DNA from: S015-6 sp964384945
GTDB taxonomy: Bacteria; Desulfobacterota; DSWW01
Length of the DNA stretch: 64,000 nt
Direction: 5' to 3'
NCBI GenBank assembly: GCA_964384945.1
Contig: CAYLMK010000007.1
Coordinates: 62,001-126,000 of the forward strand
Under the pieces are notes generated by a model that ran no database searches, was not told where the DNA came from, and saw only the letters and a program-made list of their open reading frames with translations. The position numbers and the translations under genes are program-made. Positions 59,799 to 64,000 of this stretch are shown piece after piece. Positions within the stretch are counted from its first letter, which is position 1, and the number at the start of each line of letters is the position of its first letter.

Positions 59799-60192
59799 CG
59801 CTCACCTTTTGTTCCAGCCGCTTCAGAAGGCGCTGGGCCTGTGCGTGATGTCGGTCCTTTAGCTTGCCGAACCGCATTCGCTCGGTACGGATTCGTCGCA
59901 ACTCCCCCATGCTTTCGAGAATACGCCCTTGAAGGGCCGCCGCCTCCCTCCGGGACTCCTGCATGCGGACCATTACGCCCTCCAGGTACCGCAGGACGGT
60001 CGAGGCGTCTGCGACCTTTTCTTCCGATGCGAGCCGGCTCCGTGTTCTTTCAAACTCTTCCAGCAGATCCCGGACCCTCCGATCCACGCTCCGTCGCTCC
60101 CGCTCGAGGCCGGCCATCTCCTGCTCCAAGGCATCCTCCTTGTTCTCAAATACCTGCAGGAGAGCTTGATAGCGGAAAGCGGCCGGGCTCAT
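59767..60192 (-). CDS. fliJ: Flagellar export chaperone FliJ
   Basis: 141 aa coiled-coil protein (FRYQALLQVFENKEDALEQE, then KDRHHAQAQRLLKRLEQKVS), FliJ-like. It is the central stalk of the export ATPase complex. ATG 60192 overlaps the fliI stop by 4 bp, confirming the start. It overlaps the motE-like gene by 32 bp. Confidence 0.9.
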   Translation of the reverse strand: MSPAAFRYQALLQVFENKEDALEQEMAGLERERRSVDRRVRDLLEEFERTRSRLASEEKVADASTVLRYLEGVMVRMQESRREAAALQGRILESMGELRRIRTERMRFGKLKDRHHAQAQRLLKRLEQKVSDEFAQRKQTA

Positions 60193-61505
60193 TCCTCCTC
60201 CCGCACGACGGAGAGAAGCATTTTCACCGATGCCTGCATGGGGATGCACTCCTGGATCTGCTGCCGCAGGAAGGCGTCGATTCTCGGCTTGAGCCGGATC
60301 GCACGGTCCACCTCGGGATCGCTTCCTTCCTTGTAGGCGCCGATGGTGATGAGGTCCGAGGCGCGCCGATAGGCCGCCAAGAGCGCCTTCGCGCGCTGTG
60401 CGGCGGCGGCATGCTCCGGCGGGATCACCGATGCCATGACGCGGCTGATGCTTTCGAGGATGTCGATCGGCGGGTAGTGCCCCTGCGTGGCCAGTTCCCT
60501 GGACAGGACGACATGGCCGTCGAGAATGCTTCGCACGGTGTCCGCCACCGGATCGTTCAGATCGTCTCCCTCGACGAGAATGGTGTAGATCCCCGTGATG
60601 GATCCCTCGTGAGAAACGTTTCCGGCCCTCTCCAGGAAGGCCGGGAGCATGGCGAAAACCGAAGGCGGATAGCCCTTGCTTGCAGGCGGCTCTCCGACGG
60701 CCAGCCCGATTTCCCGCTGCGCCATCGCAAATCGGGTGATGGAATCCATGATGAAGAGGACCCGTTTGCCCTCTTCCCGGAAGGCGTCCGCGATCGTCAT
60801 GGCCAGGAAGGCCCCCCGCTTGCGAAGCAGGGGCGGTTGGTCGGAGGTCGCCACCACCACCACCGACTTCCTCAGGCCCTCCTCGCCCAGCGTGCCCTGG
60901 ATGAATTCGTTGACCTCTCTTCCGCGCTCCCCGATGAGGGCGATCACGCTGACATCGGCCTCTGTGTTGCGCGCGATCATGGCCAAGAGCGTGCTCTTGC
61001 CCACGCCGCTGCCGGCGAAGATGCCCAGCCGCTGCCCTTGCCCGCAGGTCAGCAGGCCGTTCAGGGCGCGCACGCCGAGGTCCAGCGGCCTTTGAATTCT
61101 CCTTCTCGCCAGCGGGTTCAGCGGGTTCTGATAGAGCGCACAGGCCCGCACCCTGCGTATCGGTTTCCCGCCGTCGATCGGTTGCCCGAGGCCGTCGATG
61201 ACCCGGCCCATCAGCTCCGGTCCGAACGGCACCTTGTCCTTTGCCGAATCCAGGCGGATGAGGCTTCCCGGACTGACGCCCTGGATGCCCCCGAGAGGCA
61301 TGAGAAGAACCTTTCTCTCATGAAATCCGACAACCTCGGCGTGGACCGGCTCGCCGCCTGCCCGGGACCGGATGGTCGCCCTCGCGCCCACGGGCGCCCG
61401 GACCCCCGCGCCCTCGATGATGAGGCCCACGGCCTTGCTCACCTTGCCCTGCACGGCCAGGGGCTCGACTTCGATCAGTCGTTCCGCCAGAGATCCCCAG
61501 TTCAT
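60189..61505 (-). CDS. fliI: Flagellum-specific export ATPase FliI
   Basis: 438 aa. Walker A (FAGSGVGKSTLLAMIA), VSVIALIGERGREVNEFIQG, Walker B RVLFIMDSITRFAMAQREIG and SKGYPPSVFAMLPAFLERAG are canonical for FliI. ATG 61505 overlaps the fliH stop by 4 bp; the frame is open further upstream but is not coding there. It powers export with FliH and FliJ. Confidence 0.97.
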   Translation of the reverse strand: MNWGSLAERLIEVEPLAVQGKVSKAVGLIIEGAGVRAPVGARATIRSRAGGEPVHAEVVGFHERKVLLMPLGGIQGVSPGSLIRLDSAKDKVPFGPELMGRVIDGLGQPIDGGKPIRRVRACALYQNPLNPLARRRIQRPLDLGVRALNGLLTCGQGQRLGIFAGSGVGKSTLLAMIARNTEADVSVIALIGERGREVNEFIQGTLGEEGLRKSVVVVATSDQPPLLRKRGAFLAMTIADAFREEGKRVLFIMDSITRFAMAQREIGLAVGEPPASKGYPPSVFAMLPAFLERAGNVSHEGSITGIYTILVEGDDLNDPVADTVRSILDGHVVLSRELATQGHYPPIDILESISRVMASVIPPEHAAAAQRAKALLAAYRRASDLITIGAYKEGSDPEVDRAIRLKPRIDAFLRQQIQECIPMQASVKMLLSVVREEE

Positions 61506-62095
61506 GCCTGCCGCAATGCCTCCTCGATCCGTTTCAGCGAGCTTTCGATGCGGGCGTCCAGCTCGCACTGGTCCGTCTCCAGAATGCAGCCGCCCTCCGT
61601 AACGGTCGGGTCTTCTCGCAGCGTGACACGGCCCCGCACCCCCTGCGGACCGCAAAGGGCGGGCAGGGAGGCCTGCAGGGCCTCGAAATAAGCGGGCGAG
61701 ACCCGGATCACCACGTCCTCGTCCTCTCGAAGCAGCTTGAGGCCCTCGGCGATGATGGCTTTCTGCAAGTAGGGATCCGCCCGGATTTCCCGCCGGATCA
61801 CCTTCTCCGCGATTCGGAAGATGATGCGCAGGATCTCCTCCTCGATCCTGTTGTACAGTTCGCTCCGCTGCTGTCCCATCGCTGCGAGGAGCTGCTCGAG
61901 GCGCTGCCGGACCGCCTCGGCGCGTTCCATGCCCTGCTCGAAGCCGAGCCGTTCGCCCTGCCGACGGGCCTCGTCCAGGGCCTTTGTCTCCCGGTCGGCG
62001 TTCGCCGAGGCCGCAAGCCCGTCCTCGGGGAAAACCCGGTCAAAGGAAAAGGGATGCACCGCGCCCCCAACCTGACCCGGCCTAGACATATACAT
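61502..62095 (-). CDS. fliH: Flagellar export ATPase regulator FliH
   Basis: 197 aa. A charged central coiled coil (DEARRQGERLGFEQGMERAE) is followed by the conserved C-terminal FliH domain (GRVTLREDPTVTEGGCILET). It inhibits and positions FliI. The ATG at 62095 overlaps fliG by 14 bp; a second ATG at 62089 is an alternative. Confidence 0.92.
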   Translation of the reverse strand: MYMSRPGQVGGAVHPFSFDRVFPEDGLAASANADRETKALDEARRQGERLGFEQGMERAEAVRQRLEQLLAAMGQQRSELYNRIEEEILRIIFRIAEKVIRREIRADPYLQKAIIAEGLKLLREDEDVVIRVSPAYFEALQASLPALCGPQGVRGRVTLREDPTVTEGGCILETDQCELDARIESSLKRIEEALRQA

Positions 62096-63077
62096 CCTCC
62101 GCTCCCTTTCCTCCCATGACGATCTTTCCGGCCGCCTCGAGACCCTTGGCGATCTTGATCACCTCCTGCTGGGCCGTTTCCACTTCCTTCAGGCGGACCG
62201 GCCCCCGCATCTCCATCTCTTCCTTGATGATCCTCACGGCCCTTTCGGACATGTTCTTGAAGAACTTGTTCTTGACTTCTTCGTCGACCCCGCGCAGGGC
62301 AAGGACGATGACGTCGGTGGACACCTCCTTGAGAATCTCCTGCAGGGTCCTGTCTTCGAGCAGGACCACGTCTTCGAAGACGAAGAGCTGTTCTTCGATC
62401 TGGCTCGAAACCGACTCCTCGATCTCGCGGATCTCATCGAGGACCTTCCGCTCGAGCTGGCCTCCGAGCCGGTTGACCAGCTCCGCCGCGAATTTGACCC
62501 CGCCCAGCGTGATCACCGCGCCCCCGGAGGTGCTCTCCGCGAGATGGGACTTCATGGCCTGTTCGAGTTCGCTCAGCACGCCCGAACTGATTTCGTCCAT
62601 GGTGGAGATCCGGTAGATCACCTCTCCGAGCATCTCCTCCGGAAGGAGTTGGAGCACCTGTCCGGCCTTGGCCGGATCCAGGCTGGCCAGCACGAAGGCG
62701 ACCACTTGCGGATGTTCCCGCCGGACGATGTCGGCCACCTTCCGGGGCTCCATCGTCCGAAGGGCATCGAGCCCTTCCTCGGCCCCGGCCAGCAGATGGT
62801 TTTCCAGAAACTCGGAGGCCTTTTCCGGGCCGAGCGTCTTGGACAGGATGTTCTTCATGTACTGTCCGCCGTCCACGCCGACGATCGAGTTTTCCTCCAT
62901 GACGCTCACGAAATCACGCGAGACGGTCTCGATTTCGCTGTTCTTCATCTGGCCGAGCTTCAGCATCGTGCCGGTCAGTTGCTGGATCTCTTGTTGCTTC
63001 ATGTGCCGCAGAACGTCCCCGGCCAGGTTTTCCCCCAGGGTCATCAGAACGGCAGCCGCCTTTTGCATGCCCTTCAT
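62082..63077 (-). CDS. fliG: Flagellar motor switch protein FliG
   Basis: 331 aa. The EHPQ motif lies in VRREHPQVVAFVLASLDPAK. The C-terminal torque domain has FEDVVLLEDRTLQEILKEVS and LALRGVDEEVKNKFFKNMSE with charged residues, then VKIAKGLEAAGKI-like helix (here EVIKIAKGLEAAGKIVMGGK). It follows fliF by 4 bp. Confidence 0.97.
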   Translation of the reverse strand: MKGMQKAAAVLMTLGENLAGDVLRHMKQQEIQQLTGTMLKLGQMKNSEIETVSRDFVSVMEENSIVGVDGGQYMKNILSKTLGPEKASEFLENHLLAGAEEGLDALRTMEPRKVADIVRREHPQVVAFVLASLDPAKAGQVLQLLPEEMLGEVIYRISTMDEISSGVLSELEQAMKSHLAESTSGGAVITLGGVKFAAELVNRLGGQLERKVLDEIREIEESVSSQIEEQLFVFEDVVLLEDRTLQEILKEVSTDVIVLALRGVDEEVKNKFFKNMSERAVRIIKEEMEMRGPVRLKEVETAQQEVIKIAKGLEAAGKIVMGGKGAEDVYV

Positions 63078-63081
63078 CGGA

Positions 63082-64000
63082 TCAAGCCTCCCGCATCCAC
63101 ATCCGAATGACCTGGGCCGCCTTCACCGGGTCCTGCTGGACCATTTCCACGAGCCGCTCCCGCTCCCGGCTGTCCGGAAGCCTCTTCTCGATCTTCTCCA
63201 GGCTCTGCGGCAACTGGCGTCTGAGCTCCGCGATCTGGGTGCCCTGTTCGGAAAGGCCTCTCAACAGAGGCCGCAGAACGGCGAAGACCAGCAGAAGCGT
63301 GAGGAACGCGAGTCCCCCGTACTTGACGGCGTACGGAAGCATGCCCGGCAGGTTTTCGAGGAGCCCTCTCGGGGCCGCCTCCTCCTCGGCGGGCAAGGCG
63401 TTCTTCTCGAACGGGGCAAAGGCCACTTCGATCTGATCGCCCCGGCCCTGATCGAACCCGACCGCGCCCTTGACCAGGGAAGAAATGCGCGCGAGTTCCT
63501 CGTCCGTCCCTTCCTCCTTCTCCCGCAGGAGAACCGCAACGGAAAGCCGCTGGATCGCTCCGGCCGACTCGACCATCCGTTTCACCACTTTGTTGATCTC
63601 GTAGTTCAGGACCTGCTCCTTCTTCTCGGAGGGCATTCCCCGCGAGATGCCTCCGCCGGCCGCCTCTCCGGGCTGGTTCGCAGCCAGGCCGGGGGTGCCG
63701 CCGGCCATGGAGCCGGCCACCTTTTCCGATCTCTTCTGTTCGCTTCGGACGACCACGGAATCGGGGTCGTAGAGCTCCTCCTGCTTCTCCACCTTCCGGA
63801 AATCCAGTTCGGCGGCCACGCGCACGATGACGTTTCCCGGGCCCACGATCTTCTCGAGCATCCGCGTGACCCGCTGCTCCAGGCCGTTTTCGAGCTCCCT
63901 CTTGTACTCCAGTTGGTGGGACGAGATCCCCCCGATCTCGTCTTCCGGGGGATTGGCTCCCGTCAGCAACGTCCCCTCCGTGTTGATCACGGACACGTCC
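63082..64000 (-). CDS. fliF: Flagellar MS-ring protein FliF, partial
   Basis: The reading frame runs off the window end, so only the C-terminal half (about 306 residues) is present. It includes YKRELENGLEQRVTRMLEKI, the RBM-type LDFRKVEKQEELYDPDSVVV, a C-terminal membrane helix (GGLAFLTLLLVFAVLRPLLR) and the FliG-binding tail MVQQDPVKAAQVIRMWMRE. A full FliF is about 530 aa. fliE, flgC and flgB would be expected upstream, outside the window. Confidence 0.94.
   Translation of the reverse strand, partial: DVSVINTEGTLLTGANPPEDEIGGISSHQLEYKRELENGLEQRVTRMLEKIVGPGNVIVRVAAELDFRKVEKQEELYDPDSVVVRSEQKRSEKVAGSMAGGTPGLAANQPGEAAGGGISRGMPSEKKEQVLNYEINKVVKRMVESAGAIQRLSVAVLLREKEEGTDEELARISSLVKGAVGFDQGRGDQIEVAFAPFEKNALPAEEEAAPRGLLENLPGMLPYAVKYGGLAFLTLLLVFAVLRPLLRGLSEQGTQIAELRRQLPQSLEKIEKRLPDSRERERLVEMVQQDPVKAAQVIRMWMREA

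Noticed and set aside
1..64000. CRISPR arrays, tRNAs, rRNAs, insertion sequences, prophage genes
   Set aside because: I looked for regularly spaced repeats, cloverleaf-like ends, transposase motifs and phage structural genes and found none that I could support by eye.

Overview
The window is GC-rich, gene-dense bacterial DNA from a Gram-negative flagellated organism. The gene order (two-domain radical SAM protein, RNase G, L21, L27, Obg, NadD, RsfS, RlmH), the sigma-54 plus sigma-28 flagellar regulation and the FlgH/FlgI outer rings fit a deltaproteobacterium (Desulfobacterota-like). That placement is inference; no 16S gene is present.

Region 1 (1-9 kb, plus strand) is housekeeping: a 5'-truncated radical SAM protein, RNase G, a lone CheW-like protein behind a sigma-54 promoter, the ribosomal pair rplU-rpmA, obg, nadD, rsfS, rlmH and comF. 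Region 2 (9-13 kb) holds an envelope pair (small lipoprotein plus OmpA-like protein with thrombospondin-3 calcium repeats), an ADP-heptose synthase domain (RfaE2/HldE-C) and, on the minus strand, a lipoprotein followed by a secreted beta-propeller.

Region 3 (13-31.4 kb) is a surface-glycan island next to the flagellin locus. It has a GT2-GT9-GT2 fusion of 1068 aa, a sulfotransferase-like protein, a 626-aa protein with two methyltransferase domains, three proteins with CgeB-type glycosyltransferase domains, two GT9 enzymes and a 1031-aa GT4-CgeB-methyltransferase fusion. A PilZ gene, a secreted unknown and a small helical unknown lie between them. Several of these units have good matches to sigma-54 promoters, as do the flagellar operons. 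The most economical reading is flagellin glycosylation co-regulated with flagellum assembly.

Region 4 (31.5-64 kb, all minus strand) is one large flagellar cluster. In transcription order it runs fliF(partial)-fliG-fliH-fliI-fliJ-motE-like; sigma-54 promoter; fliK-flgD-flgE; terminator; sigma-54 promoter; fliL-M-N-O-P-Q-R-flhB-flhA-flhF-flhG-fliA-small gene-DUF2802-fliK-like-flhX; sigma-54 promoter; flgF-flgG-flgA-flgH-flgI-flgJ; sigma-28 promoter; flgM-flgN-flgK-flgL-csrA-fliW; sigma-28 promoter; fliC; terminator; fliD-fliS-fliT-like. This is a classical hierarchy in which sigma-54 drives basal body, hook and export genes (including fliA) and FliA/FlgM drive late genes. The fliC leader has a hairpin presenting AGGA in its loop plus a GGA-containing ribosome binding site, directly downstream of csrA-fliW. 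This implies a CsrA-FliW-flagellin homeostasis loop like that of Bacillus subtilis. fliE, flgB, flgC, motA, motB, most chemotaxis genes and the sigma-54 activator are not in the window.

No rRNA, tRNA, CRISPR array, transposase, prophage or replication origin was recognised. All promoter calls come from reading by eye.
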